Position numbers and translations under genes: made by a program
In this document: piece after piece, positions 42,956-52,104 of the stretch
Numbering within the stretch: position 1 is the stretch's first letter
How the letters are laid out: each line of letters starts with the position of its first letter
From: Pseudomonas viridiflava
Lineage (GTDB): Bacteria > Pseudomonadota > Gammaproteobacteria > Pseudomonadales > Pseudomonadaceae
Direction of reading: 5' to 3'
Length of the DNA stretch: 64,000 nucleotides
Assembly (NCBI RefSeq): GCF_900590885.1
Contig: NZ_UUON01000050.1
Coordinates: forward strand, 124,001-188,000
Notes under the pieces: generated by a model
Seen by the model: only the letters and a program-made list of their open reading frames with translations
What the model was told of the DNA's origin: nothing
The model's database searches: none

Positions 42956-43825
42956 ATGGCAGAAACAACCGCTTCGGGCTATATCCAGCACCACTTGCAG
43001 AACCTGACCTTCGGTCAGCTTCCCAACGGCGGCTGGGGCTTTGCCCACTCCGCAGCAGAAGCCAAAGAAATGGGCTTCTGGGCTTTCCACCTGGATACTC
43101 TGGGCTGGTCGGTCGCACTGGGTCTGATCTTCGTCCTGATTTTCCGTATGGCGGCAAAAAAGGCGACTTCCGGTCAACCAGGTGCCTTGCAGAACTTCGT
43201 TGAAGTACTGGTCGAATTCGTCGATGGCAGCGTGAAAGACAGCTTCCATGGCCGTAGCCCGGTGATTGCACCGCTGGCACTGACCATCTTCGTCTGGGTG
43301 TTCCTGATGAACGCCGTCGACCTGGTACCGGTCGACTGGATTCCTCAGCTGGCCATCCTGATCACTGGCGATGCGCACATTCCGTTCCGTGCTGTATCGA
43401 CTACCGATCCTAACGCCACCCTGGGCATGGCCCTGTCGGTGTTTGCGTTGATCATTTTCTACAGCATCAAGGTCAAGGGCATCGGCGGCTTCATCGGCGA
43501 ACTCACCCTGCACCCGTTCGGCAGCAAGAACATCTTCGTTCAAGCCCTGCTGATCCCGGTGAACTTCCTGCTGGAATTCGTCACCCTGATCGCCAAGCCG
43601 ATTTCCCTGGCTCTGCGACTGTTCGGCAACATGTATGCCGGCGAACTGGTGTTCATTCTGATTGCTGTGATGTTCGGCAGCGGTCTGCTCTGGCTTAGCG
43701 GCCTGGGCGTGGTTCTGCAGTGGGCGTGGGCGGTGTTCCACATCCTGATCATCACCCTGCAGGCCTTTATCTTCATGATGCTGACCATCGTCTACCTGTC
43801 GATGGCACACGAAGAGAACCATTAA
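42956..43825 (+). CDS. atpB: ATP synthase Fo subunit a
   Basis: A 289-residue subunit a with several membrane helices and the proton-channel arginine in PISLALRLFGNMYAGE. It forms the proton half-channels beside the c-ring. Standard gene order. Confidence 0.98.
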   Translation: MAETTASGYIQHHLQNLTFGQLPNGGWGFAHSAAEAKEMGFWAFHLDTLGWSVALGLIFVLIFRMAAKKATSGQPGALQNFVEVLVEFVDGSVKDSFHGRSPVIAPLALTIFVWVFLMNAVDLVPVDWIPQLAILITGDAHIPFRAVSTTDPNATLGMALSVFALIIFYSIKVKGIGGFIGELTLHPFGSKNIFVQALLIPVNFLLEFVTLIAKPISLALRLFGNMYAGELVFILIAVMFGSGLLWLSGLGVVLQWAWAVFHILIITLQAFIFMMLTIVYLSMAHEENH

Positions 43826-43849
43826 GACCAGTCTCGACTAGTCTGATGT

Positions 43850-43871
43850 CCTTCCCGGTGAAACGGGAAGG
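43850..43871 (+). other. Intercistronic hairpin, atpB-atpE
   Basis: CCTTCCCG and CGGGAAGG form an 8-bp stem with a 6-nt loop (GTGAAA), 25 bp after atpB in a 133-bp gap. It could protect or attenuate the transcript and help set the high dose of subunit c. Confidence 0.7.
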
Positions 43872-43958
43872 TGGCCCTCGCGGGCTATGAAACGATTTGT
43901 TTTACCGCTTTAAAATCTAAAAAACCTAAACCATACGACGTAAAAGTCGGGAGGAAAG

Positions 43959-44216
43959 ATGGAAACTGTAGTTGGTCTAACCGCTATCGCTGTTGCACTG
44001 TTGATCGGCCTGGGCGCCCTGGGTACTGCCATTGGTTTCGGCCTGCTGGGCGGCAAGTTCCTGGAAGGCGCAGCGCGTCAGCCAGAAATGGTTCCAATGC
44101 TGCAAGTTAAAATGTTCATCGTCGCCGGCCTGCTCGACGCCGTGACCATGATCGGCGTTGGTATCGCTCTGTTCTTCACCTTCGCGAACCCCTTCGTTGG
44201 TCAACTCGCTGGCTAA
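43959..44216 (+). CDS. atpE: ATP synthase Fo subunit c
   Basis: An 85-residue two-helix proteolipid. The first helix has the glycine-rich [15 protein letters not shown] pattern and the second carries the proton-binding acidic residue in [13 protein letters not shown]. About ten copies form the rotating ring. GGAGG lies 6 bp upstream of ATG 43959, a strong ribosome site, and the gene is flanked by hairpins. Confidence 0.98.
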
Positions 44217-44240
44217 TCACTCGAATTTTCGAGTGATTAG
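44213..44240 (+). other. Long perfect hairpin overlapping the atpE stop
   Basis: CTAATCACTCGAA and TTCGAGTGATTAG form a perfect 13-bp stem with a 2-nt centre, including the atpE stop codon. No T-run follows, so it is more likely a stabiliser or processing site than a terminator. Confidence 0.8.
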
Positions 44241-44272
44241 GGTGATGGACAACGAATGAGCGAGGTGTTGGC

Positions 44273-44743
44273 GTGAACATTAATGCAACCCTGATTGGCC
44301 AATCCGTTGCGTTCTTCATTTTTGTAGTGTTTTGCATGAAGTTCGTGTGGCCTCCGGTCATCGCGGCTTTGCACGAACGTCAGAAGAAGATCGCGGATGG
44401 TTTGGACGCTGCCAGCCGTGCAGCTCGCGACCTGGAGTTGGCCCAAGAGAAAGTGGGTCATCAACTGCGTGAAGCTAAAGCACAGGCAGCTGAAATCATT
44501 GAGCAAGCCAAGAAACGCGGTAACCAGATCGTCGAAGAGGCTGTTGATAAAGCCCGCGTCGAAGCTGACCGTGTGAAGGCTTCGGCTCATGCCGAGATCG
44601 AACAGGAACTGAACGGCGTCAAAGACGCGCTGCGTGCCCAACTGGGTGCTCTGGCGGTCGGCGGTGCTGAGAAGATCCTCGGTGCCACAATCGATCAAAA
44701 CGCGCACGCGGAGCTGGTTAATAAACTGGCTGCTGAAATTTAA
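44273..44743 (+). CDS. atpF: ATP synthase Fo subunit b
   Basis: A 156-residue subunit with one N-terminal membrane helix (SVAFFIFVVFCMKFVWPPVI) and a long charged coiled coil forming the peripheral stalk. It starts with GTG 44273 after GAGG; atpH follows by 12 bp. Confidence 0.98.
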   Translation: MNINATLIGQSVAFFIFVVFCMKFVWPPVIAALHERQKKIADGLDAASRAARDLELAQEKVGHQLREAKAQAAEIIEQAKKRGNQIVEEAVDKARVEADRVKASAHAEIEQELNGVKDALRAQLGALAVGGAEKILGATIDQNAHAELVNKLAAEI

Positions 44744-44755
44744 GCGAGGGCGATC

Positions 44756-45292
44756 ATGGCAGAACTGACCACGTTGGCCCGACCTTACGCTAAGGCAGCC
44801 TTCGAGCACGCCCAGGCCCACCAGCAACTGGCCTCTTGGTCAGCCATGCTCGGCCTGGCTGCAGCAGTGTCGCAAGACGACACCATGCAGCGCGTGCTCA
44901 AGGCCCCGCGCCTGACGAGCGCAGACAAGGCCGCCACTTTTATTGAAGTGTGCGGCGACAAGTTCGATGTGAAAGTGCAGAACTTCATCCACGTCGTTGC
45001 CGAAAACGACCGTCTCCCGCTGTTGCCGGAGATTGCCGCTCTGTTCGACCTGTACAAGGCCGAAGAAGAGAAGTCGGTAGACGTTGAAGTGACCAGTGCT
45101 TTTGCATTGAACCAAGAACAGCAAGACAAACTCGCCAAGGTTCTCAGTGCACGACTCAATCGGGAAGTGCGCCTGCAAGCTTCGGAGGACGCATCCCTGA
45201 TTGGTGGTGTTGTTATCCGTGCCGGCGACCTGGTTATCGATGGCTCGATTCGCGGCAAAATCGCGAAACTTGCCGAAGCATTGAAATCTTGA
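44756..45292 (+). CDS. atpH: ATP synthase F1 subunit delta
   Basis: A 178-residue delta subunit with the helical N-terminal domain (TTLARPYAKAAFEHA) and C-terminal conserved region (GGVVIRAGDLVIDGSIRGKI). It joins F1 to the b dimer. It lies 21 bp before atpA. Confidence 0.98.
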   Translation: MAELTTLARPYAKAAFEHAQAHQQLASWSAMLGLAAAVSQDDTMQRVLKAPRLTSADKAATFIEVCGDKFDVKVQNFIHVVAENDRLPLLPEIAALFDLYKAEEEKSVDVEVTSAFALNQEQQDKLAKVLSARLNREVRLQASEDASLIGGVVIRAGDLVIDGSIRGKIAKLAEALKS

Positions 45293-45313
45293 GTTTGAAG
45301 GGGCAGCAGAGCA

Positions 45314-46858
45314 ATGCAGCAACTCAATCCTTCCGAAATAAGTGAAATTATCAAGGGCCGCATCGACAAGCTCGATGTGACCTCCCAAGCCCGTAACGAA
45401 GGCACTGTCGTCAGCGTATCTGACGGCATCGTGCGGATTCACGGTCTGGCCGACGTAATGTACGGCGAGATGATCGAGTTTCCGGGCGGCGTCTACGGTA
45501 TGGCCCTCAACCTGGAGCAAGACTCCGTAGGTGCCGTTGTATTGGGCTCCTACCAGTCTCTTGCCGAAGGCATGAGCGCCAAGTGCACAGGCCGCATCCT
45601 GGAAGTTCCGGTTGGTAAGGAACTGCTGGGTCGCGTAGTCGACGCACTGGGTAACCCTGTTGACGGTAAAGGTCCACTGGGCAACACCGAGACCGACGCG
45701 GTCGAGAAAGTTGCTCCAGGCGTGATCTGGCGTAAGTCGGTAGACCAGCCTGTACAGACTGGCTACAAGGCTGTCGATGCCATGATCCCGGTCGGCCGTG
45801 GCCAGCGTGAGCTGATCATCGGTGACCGTCAGATCGGTAAAACCGCTCTGGCGATCGACGCGATCATTAACCAGAAGAACAGCGGCATTTTCTGCGTCTA
45901 CGTAGCGATCGGTCAGAAGCAATCGACCATCGCCAACGTGGTTCGCAAGCTGGAAGAAAACGGCGCCCTGGCCAACACGATCATCGTGGCTGCCAGTGCT
46001 TCGGAATCTCCTGCGCTGCAATTCCTGGCACCGTACTCCGGTTGCACCATGGGTGAATTCTTCCGCGACCGCGGTGAAGACGCGCTGATCGTTTATGACG
46101 ATCTGTCCAAGCAAGCAGTGGCTTACCGCCAGATTTCCCTGCTGCTGCGCCGTCCACCAGGCCGTGAAGCCTACCCAGGCGACGTGTTCTATCTCCACTC
46201 CCGTCTGCTGGAGCGCGCATCCCGCGTTTCGGAAGAGTACGTAGAGAAGTTCACCAACGGCGCAGTGACCGGCAAAACCGGTTCCCTGACCGCACTGCCG
46301 ATCATCGAAACCCAGGCTGGCGACGTTTCCGCGTTCGTTCCGACCAACGTGATTTCCATCACCGACGGTCAGATCTTCCTGGAATCGGCCATGTTCAACT
46401 CGGGCATCCGCCCTGCAGTGAACGCCGGTGTTTCGGTATCCCGTGTGGGTGGTGCCGCTCAGACCAAGATCATCAAGAAGCTCTCCGGTGGTATCCGTAC
46501 CGCTCTGGCTCAGTACCGTGAACTGGCGGCATTCGCCCAGTTCGCTTCTGACCTGGACGAAGCGACCCGTAAGCAACTTGAGCATGGTCAGCGCGTTACC
46601 GAGCTGATGAAGCAGAAGCAATACGCCCCAATGTCGATCGCTGACATGGCGTTGTCGCTGTATGCCGCTGAGCGTGGGTTCCTGACCGACGTTGAAATCG
46701 CCAAGGTCGGCAGCTTTGAACAAGCGCTGATTGCTTACTTCAACCGCGATCACGCCGAATTGATGGCGAAGATCAACGTGAAGGGTGACTTCAATGACGA
46801 TATCGACGCTGGCATGAAAGCCGGTATCGAGAAGTTCAAGGCCACCCAAACCTGGTAA
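45314..46858 (+). CDS. atpA: ATP synthase F1 subunit alpha
   Basis: A 514-residue alpha subunit with Walker A GDRQIGKTALAID and the conserved signature region PAVNAGVSVSRVGGAAQ. It is the non-catalytic nucleotide-binding partner of beta. Typical length and order. Confidence 0.99.
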   Translation: MQQLNPSEISEIIKGRIDKLDVTSQARNEGTVVSVSDGIVRIHGLADVMYGEMIEFPGGVYGMALNLEQDSVGAVVLGSYQSLAEGMSAKCTGRILEVPVGKELLGRVVDALGNPVDGKGPLGNTETDAVEKVAPGVIWRKSVDQPVQTGYKAVDAMIPVGRGQRELIIGDRQIGKTALAIDAIINQKNSGIFCVYVAIGQKQSTIANVVRKLEENGALANTIIVAASASESPALQFLAPYSGCTMGEFFRDRGEDALIVYDDLSKQAVAYRQISLLLRRPPGREAYPGDVFYLHSRLLERASRVSEEYVEKFTNGAVTGKTGSLTALPIIETQAGDVSAFVPTNVISITDGQIFLESAMFNSGIRPAVNAGVSVSRVGGAAQTKIIKKLSGGIRTALAQYRELAAFAQFASDLDEATRKQLEHGQRVTELMKQKQYAPMSIADMALSLYAAERGFLTDVEIAKVGSFEQALIAYFNRDHAELMAKINVKGDFNDDIDAGMKAGIEKFKATQTW

Positions 46859-46863
46859 GCCGC

Positions 46864-46887
46864 AGCGGGAGCCGCAAGGCTCCCGCT
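46864..46887 (+). other. Intercistronic hairpin, atpA-atpG
   Basis: AGCGGGAGCC and GGCTCCCGCT form a perfect 10-bp stem closed by a GCAA tetraloop, 6 bp after the atpA stop and 21 bp before atpG. Confidence 0.85.
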
Positions 46888-46908
46888 TGCTAACCTGATA
46901 GGTGTTAC

Positions 46909-47769
46909 ATGGCAGGCGCAAAAGAGATTCGCAGTAAGATTGCGAGCATCAAAAGCACGCAAAAAATTACCAGCGCCATGGAAAAAGTGGCGGTGAGCAA
47001 AATGCGCAAGGCACAAATGCGCATGGCTGCCAGCCGTCCTTATGCGGAGCGTATCCGCCAGGTAATTGGGCATCTGGCCAACGCCAACCCGGAATACCGC
47101 CACCCGTTCATGATCGAGCGCGCCGTCAAGCGTGTAGGTTATGTGGTAGTGAGCAGTGACCGTGGTTTGTGCGGTGGTTTGAATACCAACCTGTTCAAGG
47201 CCCTGGTCAAGGACATGGCGGTAAACCGCGAAAACGGCGTCGAGATCGATCTGTGTGTTGTTGGTAGCAAGGGTGCGGCCTTTTTCCGCAACTTCGGCGG
47301 TAACGTCGTTGCAGCTATCAGCCACCTGGGTGAAGAGCCGTCGATCAATGATTTGATCGGCAGTGTGAAGGTGATGCTGGATGCATACCTGGAAGGCCGG
47401 ATTGACCGCCTCTCCGTGGTATCCAACAAGTTCATCAACACCATGACCCAGCAGCCAACCGTGGAGCAATTGATTCCACTGGTGGCGACTCCGGATCAGG
47501 AACTCAAGCACCACTGGGACTACCTCTACGAACCAGACGCCAAAGAGCTGCTTGACGGCTTGATGGTGCGCTACGTGGAGTCGCAGGTGTACCAGGCGGT
47601 GGTCGAGAACAACGCAGCTGAACAAGCGGCGCGGATGATCGCGATGAAAAACGCTACCGATAACGCCGGTGATCTGATCAGCGATTTGCAGCTGATCTAC
47701 AACAAGGCGCGTCAGGCTGCGATCACCCAAGAGATCTCGGAAATCGTCGGCGGCGCTGCCGCGGTTTAA
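46909..47769 (+). CDS. atpG: ATP synthase F1 subunit gamma
   Basis: A 286-residue gamma subunit with the N-terminal helix (AKEIRSKIASIKSTQKITSAM) and C-terminal helix (YNKARQAAITQEISEIVGG) that form the central rotor shaft. A 27-bp gap separates it from atpD. Confidence 0.98.
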   Translation: MAGAKEIRSKIASIKSTQKITSAMEKVAVSKMRKAQMRMAASRPYAERIRQVIGHLANANPEYRHPFMIERAVKRVGYVVVSSDRGLCGGLNTNLFKALVKDMAVNRENGVEIDLCVVGSKGAAFFRNFGGNVVAAISHLGEEPSINDLIGSVKVMLDAYLEGRIDRLSVVSNKFINTMTQQPTVEQLIPLVATPDQELKHHWDYLYEPDAKELLDGLMVRYVESQVYQAVVENNAAEQAARMIAMKNATDNAGDLISDLQLIYNKARQAAITQEISEIVGGAAAV

Positions 47770-47796
47770 CGGTTCAAATATTCAGAGGATCCAGCT

Positions 47797-49173
47797 ATGA
47801 GTAGCGGACGTATCGTTCAAATCATCGGCGCCGTTATCGACGTGGAATTCCCACGCGACAGCGTACCGAGCATCTACAACGCGCTGAAAGTACAAGGCGC
47901 GGACACTACTCTGGAAGTTCAGCAGCAGCTGGGCGACGGCGTAGTGCGTACCATTGCGATGGGTTCCACCGAAGGCTTGAAGCGCGGTCTGGACGTTATC
48001 GACTCTGGCGCAGCCATCTCCGTACCGGTCGGTAAAGCGACCCTGGGCCGGATCATGGACGTATTGGGTAACCCAATCGACGAAGCTGGCCCGATCGACA
48101 CCGAAGAGCGCTGGGGCATTCACCGTCCAGCACCTTCGTTCGCCGAACAAGCGGGCGGCAACGACCTGCTGGAAACCGGCATCAAGGTTATCGACCTGGT
48201 TTGCCCGTTCGCCAAGGGCGGTAAAGTCGGTCTGTTCGGTGGTGCCGGTGTAGGCAAAACCGTAAACATGATGGAACTGATCCGTAACATCGCCATCGAG
48301 CACAGCGGTTATTCCGTGTTCGCCGGTGTGGGTGAGCGTACCCGTGAGGGTAACGACTTCTACCACGAGATGAAGGACTCCAACGTTCTGGACAAAGTGG
48401 CACTGGTTTACGGTCAGATGAACGAGCCGCCGGGTAACCGTCTGCGCGTAGCACTGACCGGCCTGACCATGGCCGAGAAGTTCCGTGACGAAGGTAACGA
48501 CGTTCTGCTGTTCGTCGACAACATCTACCGTTACACCCTGGCCGGTACTGAAGTATCCGCACTGCTGGGCCGTATGCCTTCGGCAGTAGGTTACCAGCCG
48601 ACCCTGGCTGAAGAGATGGGCGTTCTGCAAGAACGTATCACTTCGACCAAGGAAGGTTCGATCACTTCGATCCAAGCGGTATACGTACCTGCGGATGACT
48701 TGACCGACCCGTCGCCAGCGACCACCTTCGCCCACTTGGACGCCACCGTCGTTCTGTCCCGTGACATCGCTTCCCTGGGTATCTACCCAGCGGTCGATCC
48801 ACTCGACTCGACTTCGCGCCAGCTGGACCCGAACGTGATCGGCCAGGAGCACTACGACACCGCTCGCGGCGTTCAGTACGTGCTGCAGCGTTACAAAGAG
48901 CTGAAGGACATCATTGCGATCCTGGGTATGGACGAGCTGTCGGAAGCCGACAAGCAGTTGGTAAACCGTGCTCGTAAGATCCAGCGCTTCTTGTCGCAGC
49001 CGTTCTTCGTGGCTGAAGTCTTCACCGGTGCCTCGGGTAAATACGTTTCCCTGAAAGACACCATTGCTGGCTTCAAAGGCATCCTCAACGGTGACTACGA
49101 CCACCTGCCAGAACAAGCGTTCTACATGGTCGGCGGCATCGAAGAAGCGATCGAGAAAGCCAAGAAACTGTAA
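47797..49173 (+). CDS. atpD: ATP synthase F1 subunit beta
   Basis: A 458-residue catalytic subunit with Walker A GGAGVGKTV, the ERTREGNDFYHEM catalytic-glutamate region and PSAVGYQPTLAEEMG. It carries the catalytic sites of the F1 hexamer. Typical of the family. Confidence 0.99.
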   Translation: MSSGRIVQIIGAVIDVEFPRDSVPSIYNALKVQGADTTLEVQQQLGDGVVRTIAMGSTEGLKRGLDVIDSGAAISVPVGKATLGRIMDVLGNPIDEAGPIDTEERWGIHRPAPSFAEQAGGNDLLETGIKVIDLVCPFAKGGKVGLFGGAGVGKTVNMMELIRNIAIEHSGYSVFAGVGERTREGNDFYHEMKDSNVLDKVALVYGQMNEPPGNRLRVALTGLTMAEKFRDEGNDVLLFVDNIYRYTLAGTEVSALLGRMPSAVGYQPTLAEEMGVLQERITSTKEGSITSIQAVYVPADDLTDPSPATTFAHLDATVVLSRDIASLGIYPAVDPLDSTSRQLDPNVIGQEHYDTARGVQYVLQRYKELKDIIAILGMDELSEADKQLVNRARKIQRFLSQPFFVAEVFTGASGKYVSLKDTIAGFKGILNGDYDHLPEQAFYMVGGIEEAIEKAKKL

Positions 49174-49177
49174 TCCA

Positions 49178-49197
49178 AGCGCCCGGAAACGGGCGCT
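49178..49197 (+). other. Intercistronic hairpin, atpD-atpC
   Basis: AGCGCCCG and CGGGCGCT form a perfect 8-bp stem with a GAAA tetraloop directly after the atpD stop. No T-run follows, which suggests mRNA protection rather than termination. Confidence 0.85.
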
Positions 49198-49217
49198 CAT
49201 CAGGTTGAGGCAATCAG

Positions 49218-49634
49218 ATGGCTATGACAGTCCATTGCGATATCGTCAGCGCGGAAGGGGAAATCTTCTCCGGTCTGGTAGAAATGGTGATTGCACACGG
49301 CGAACTCGGTGACCTGGGTATTGCCATGGGCCACGCGCCATTGATCACCAGCTTGAAGCCAGGTCCGATCACGCTGACCAAGCAAGGCGGGGAACGTGAG
49401 GTGTTTTACATCTCCGGTGGTTTCCTCGAGGTTCAGCCGAACATGGTCAAGGTACTTGCCGACACCGTGCAACGTGCTGGCGACCTGGATGAAGCCTCCG
49501 CTCAGGAAGCCGTCAAGGCTGCTGAGAAGGCCCTGAACGAAAAGGGTGCGGACTTCGACTACAGCGCTGCTGCTGTACGTCTGGCCGAGGCTGCAGCCCA
49601 GCTGCGCACGCTCCAGCAGATCCGCAAGAAGTAA
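49218..49634 (+). CDS. atpC: ATP synthase F1 subunit epsilon
   Basis: A 138-residue epsilon subunit with the N-terminal beta barrel (VHCDIVSAEGEIFSG, GHAPLITSLKPGPI) and a C-terminal helical pair that can inhibit hydrolysis. It is the last gene of the operon, closed by a strong terminator. Confidence 0.98.
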   Translation: MAMTVHCDIVSAEGEIFSGLVEMVIAHGELGDLGIAMGHAPLITSLKPGPITLTKQGGEREVFYISGGFLEVQPNMVKVLADTVQRAGDLDEASAQEAVKAAEKALNEKGADFDYSAAAVRLAEAAAQLRTLQQIRKK

Positions 49635-49669
49635 GCGGCCACGCCGTCATGCTTCACGCGCGATTGATT

Positions 49670-49700
49670 AAAAAGGGTAGCCTCGGCTACCCTTTTTCTT
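49670..49700 (+). terminator. Rho-independent terminator of the atp operon
   Basis: AAAAAGGGTAGCC and GGCTACCCTTTTT form a 13-bp perfect stem around TC, followed by more T residues. It ends the operon 36 bp after atpC. Confidence 0.95.
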
Positions 49701-49757
49701 TTTCAGCACAACACTTCTCTGGTCTGAAGCCGGACCGCCCAGGATTGGTAGCCATTC

Positions 49758-51125
49758 ATGTCTCTTGAAATCGTCATTCTCGCCGCAGGCCAGGGCACCC
49801 GCATGCGCTCGGCCCTGCCCAAGGTGCTGCACCCGGTTGCCGGCAATTCCATGCTTGGCCATGTTATCCACAGCGCCCGGCAGCTGGACCCGCAGCGTAT
49901 CCACGTGGTGATCGGCCATGGTGCCGACGTGGTGCGTGAGCGCCTGGCCGCAGATGACCTGAATTTCGTGCTGCAAGACAAACAACTCGGCACCGGCCAC
50001 GCCACCGCGCAGGCCGTGCCGTTCATCACGGCTGACACGGTGCTGATCCTCTACGGCGACGTCCCGCTGATTGAAGTGGAAACCCTGCAACGCCTGCTCA
50101 AGCATGTGGTGCCGGGCCAGATGGGCCTGCTCACCGTGGAGCTGGCCGACCCCACCGGTTACGGTCGCATCGTGCGCACGGCCGACGGCCAGGTCGCGGC
50201 CATCGTCGAGCACAAAGATGCCAGCGAGGCCCAGCGCGCCATCACCGAGGGCAACACCGGTATTCTCGCCGTGCCTGCCAACAAGCTTGCTGACTGGATG
50301 AGCCGCCTGTCCAACAACAACGCCCAGGGCGAGTACTACCTCACCGACGTCATCGAGATGGCCGTGAGTGATGGCCTGCTGGTTGCCACCGAGCAGCCCC
50401 ACGACCCGATGGAAGTGCAGGGCGCCAACGACCGCAAACAGCTCGCCGAACTTGAGCGTCATTACCAACTGCGCGAAGGCCGCCGCCTGATGGCCCAGGG
50501 CGTGACCCTGCGCGACCCGGCCCGCTTCGACATCCGTGGTGAAGTCACCGTAGGCCGCGACGTGCTGATCGACATTAACGTGATCCTCGAAGGTCGCGTG
50601 ATCATCGAAGATGACGTGGTGATTGGCCCGAACTGCGTGATCAAGGACAGCACCCTGCGCAAAGGCGTGGTGGTGAAAGCCAACAGCCATATCGACGGCG
50701 CCGTGATGGGCGAGGGTAGCGATGCCGGGCCGTTTGCGCGGTTGCGCCCGGGTACAGTGATGGGCGCCAGGGCGCATGTCGGCAATTTTGTCGAGCTGAA
50801 AAATGCGCGAATGGGTGACGACGCCAAAGCCGGCCACCTGGCCTACCTCGGCGATGCAGTGATCGGGGCCCGCAGCAACATTGGCGCCGGCGCAATCACC
50901 TGCAACTACGATGGCGCCAACAAGTACCAGACGACGATTGGTGAGGATGTATTCATTGGCTCCAATAACTCGCTGATTGCACCGGTGAGCATTGGTGATG
51001 GGTCGAATACGGCAGCCGGTTCGACCATCAACCAGGATGTGGATAAGTCCCAGCTGGCCGTAGCCCGTGCCCGCCAACGCAACATCGACGGCTGGAAACG
51101 CCCGGTCAAAATCAAAAAAACCTGA
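49758..51125 (+). CDS. glmU: Bifunctional UDP-GlcNAc pyrophosphorylase / GlcN-1-P acetyltransferase
   Basis: A 455-residue GlmU: the N-terminal uridylyltransferase motif LAAGQGTRMRSALPKVLH and a C-terminal left-handed beta-helix acetyltransferase (repeats through VKANSHIDGAVMGE, GPFARLRPG and NYDGANK). It makes UDP-N-acetylglucosamine for peptidoglycan and lipopolysaccharide. glmS, one step earlier in the pathway, lies 1 kb downstream with a regulator between them. Confidence 0.99.
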   Translation: MSLEIVILAAGQGTRMRSALPKVLHPVAGNSMLGHVIHSARQLDPQRIHVVIGHGADVVRERLAADDLNFVLQDKQLGTGHATAQAVPFITADTVLILYGDVPLIEVETLQRLLKHVVPGQMGLLTVELADPTGYGRIVRTADGQVAAIVEHKDASEAQRAITEGNTGILAVPANKLADWMSRLSNNNAQGEYYLTDVIEMAVSDGLLVATEQPHDPMEVQGANDRKQLAELERHYQLREGRRLMAQGVTLRDPARFDIRGEVTVGRDVLIDINVILEGRVIIEDDVVIGPNCVIKDSTLRKGVVVKANSHIDGAVMGEGSDAGPFARLRPGTVMGARAHVGNFVELKNARMGDDAKAGHLAYLGDAVIGARSNIGAGAITCNYDGANKYQTTIGEDVFIGSNNSLIAPVSIGDGSNTAAGSTINQDVDKSQLAVARARQRNIDGWKRPVKIKKT

Positions 51126-51140
51126 GTTATCCACAGTCCA

Positions 51141-51232
51141 ATGTGGGAGGGGGCTTGCCCCCGATAGCGGTACATCAGTCAGCTTATGCATCGACTGACA
51201 CACTGCCATCGGGGGCAAGCCCCCTCTCACAT
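51141..51232. repeat. REPIN (paired REP palindromes)
   Basis: Two inverted copies of a 28-bp sequence (51141-51168 and 51205-51232; 2 mismatches) contain GGGGGCTTGCCCCC-type cores and flank a 36-bp centre. This is the GTGGGAGGGGGCTTG-type REPIN spread widely through genomes of the P. fluorescens group by RAYT transposases. Confidence 0.92.
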
Positions 51233-51327
51233 TTATTGTGCGGTGTTCAAAAAATCCCGCTTGACGATCTTTCGCCAATAGGTTTTGATTGCCTTCGTTA
51301 TCTTTCGAAACGAAACTTATAATCGCC

Positions 51328-52095
51328 ATGTCGAAACGAAATACACCCCAACGTCGCCACAACATCCTCGCCTTGCTCACTGAGCAGGGCGAAGTCAGTG
51401 TGGATGAATTGGCCAAACGTTTCGAAACTTCGGAAGTGACCATCCGCAAGGACCTGGCCGCCCTCGAAAGCAATGGCCTGCTGCTGCGCCGCTACGGTGG
51501 CGCCATCACCATGCCCCAGGAACTGGTGGGCGACGCTGCCCAGCCCGTTTCGGCCTACAAACGCGCCATCGCGCGGGCGGCCGTGACGCGTTTGCGCGAA
51601 CACGCACGCATCATCATCGACAGCGGTAGCACCACCGCCGCGATGATCCCCGAGTTGGGTCACCAGCCCGGCCTGGTGGTCATGACCAACTCCCTGCACG
51701 TGGCCAGCGCCTTGAGCGAACTGGAACACGAGCCGGTGCTGCTGATGACCGGTGGCACCTGGGACCCGCATTCGGACTCGTTCCAGGGCCAGGTCGCCGA
51801 GCAGGTGCTGCGTTCCTACGACTTTGATCAACTGTTTATCGGCGCCGACGGCATCGACTTGCAGCGCGGTACCACCACCTTCAATGAGCTGCTGGGCCTG
51901 AGCCGCGTGATGGCCGAGGTCGCCCGCGAAGTAGTGGTGATGGTCGAATCCGACAAGATCGGACGCAAGATCCCCAACCTGGAACTGCCCTGGGGCAGCG
52001 TCCATACCCTTATTACCGATGATCGCCTGCCGCTTGAGGCCCGCGACCAGATCCAAGCCCGCGGCATTACGCTGATATGCGCGGCAGTCATCTAG
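51328..52095 (+). CDS. glmR: DeoR-family regulator, probably of glmS
   Basis: A 255-residue DeoR-family repressor from ATG 51328: the N-terminal HTH (RRHNILALLTEQGEVSVDEL, SEVTIRKDLAALESNGLLLR) and a C-terminal sugar-phosphate-binding domain (IDSGSTTAAMIPEL, GADGIDLQRGTTTFNE). It lies 9 bp before glmS, so it is likely co-transcribed with and regulates hexosamine synthesis; the gene name rests on position in pseudomonads. The frame continues upstream into the inverted repeat spacer but lacks ribosome-site support there. Confidence 0.85.
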   Translation: MSKRNTPQRRHNILALLTEQGEVSVDELAKRFETSEVTIRKDLAALESNGLLLRRYGGAITMPQELVGDAAQPVSAYKRAIARAAVTRLREHARIIIDSGSTTAAMIPELGHQPGLVVMTNSLHVASALSELEHEPVLLMTGGTWDPHSDSFQGQVAEQVLRSYDFDQLFIGADGIDLQRGTTTFNELLGLSRVMAEVAREVVVMVESDKIGRKIPNLELPWGSVHTLITDDRLPLEARDQIQARGITLICAAVI

Positions 52096-52104
52096 GAGAA
52101 AACC

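Noticed and set aside
44840..46921. 693-codon frame antisense to atpH and atpA
   Set aside because: Shadow of the ATP synthase genes.
49900..49925. Partial parS-like sequence in glmU (CCACGTGG core)
   Set aside because: Only the central 8 bp match; flanks do not fit the parS consensus.
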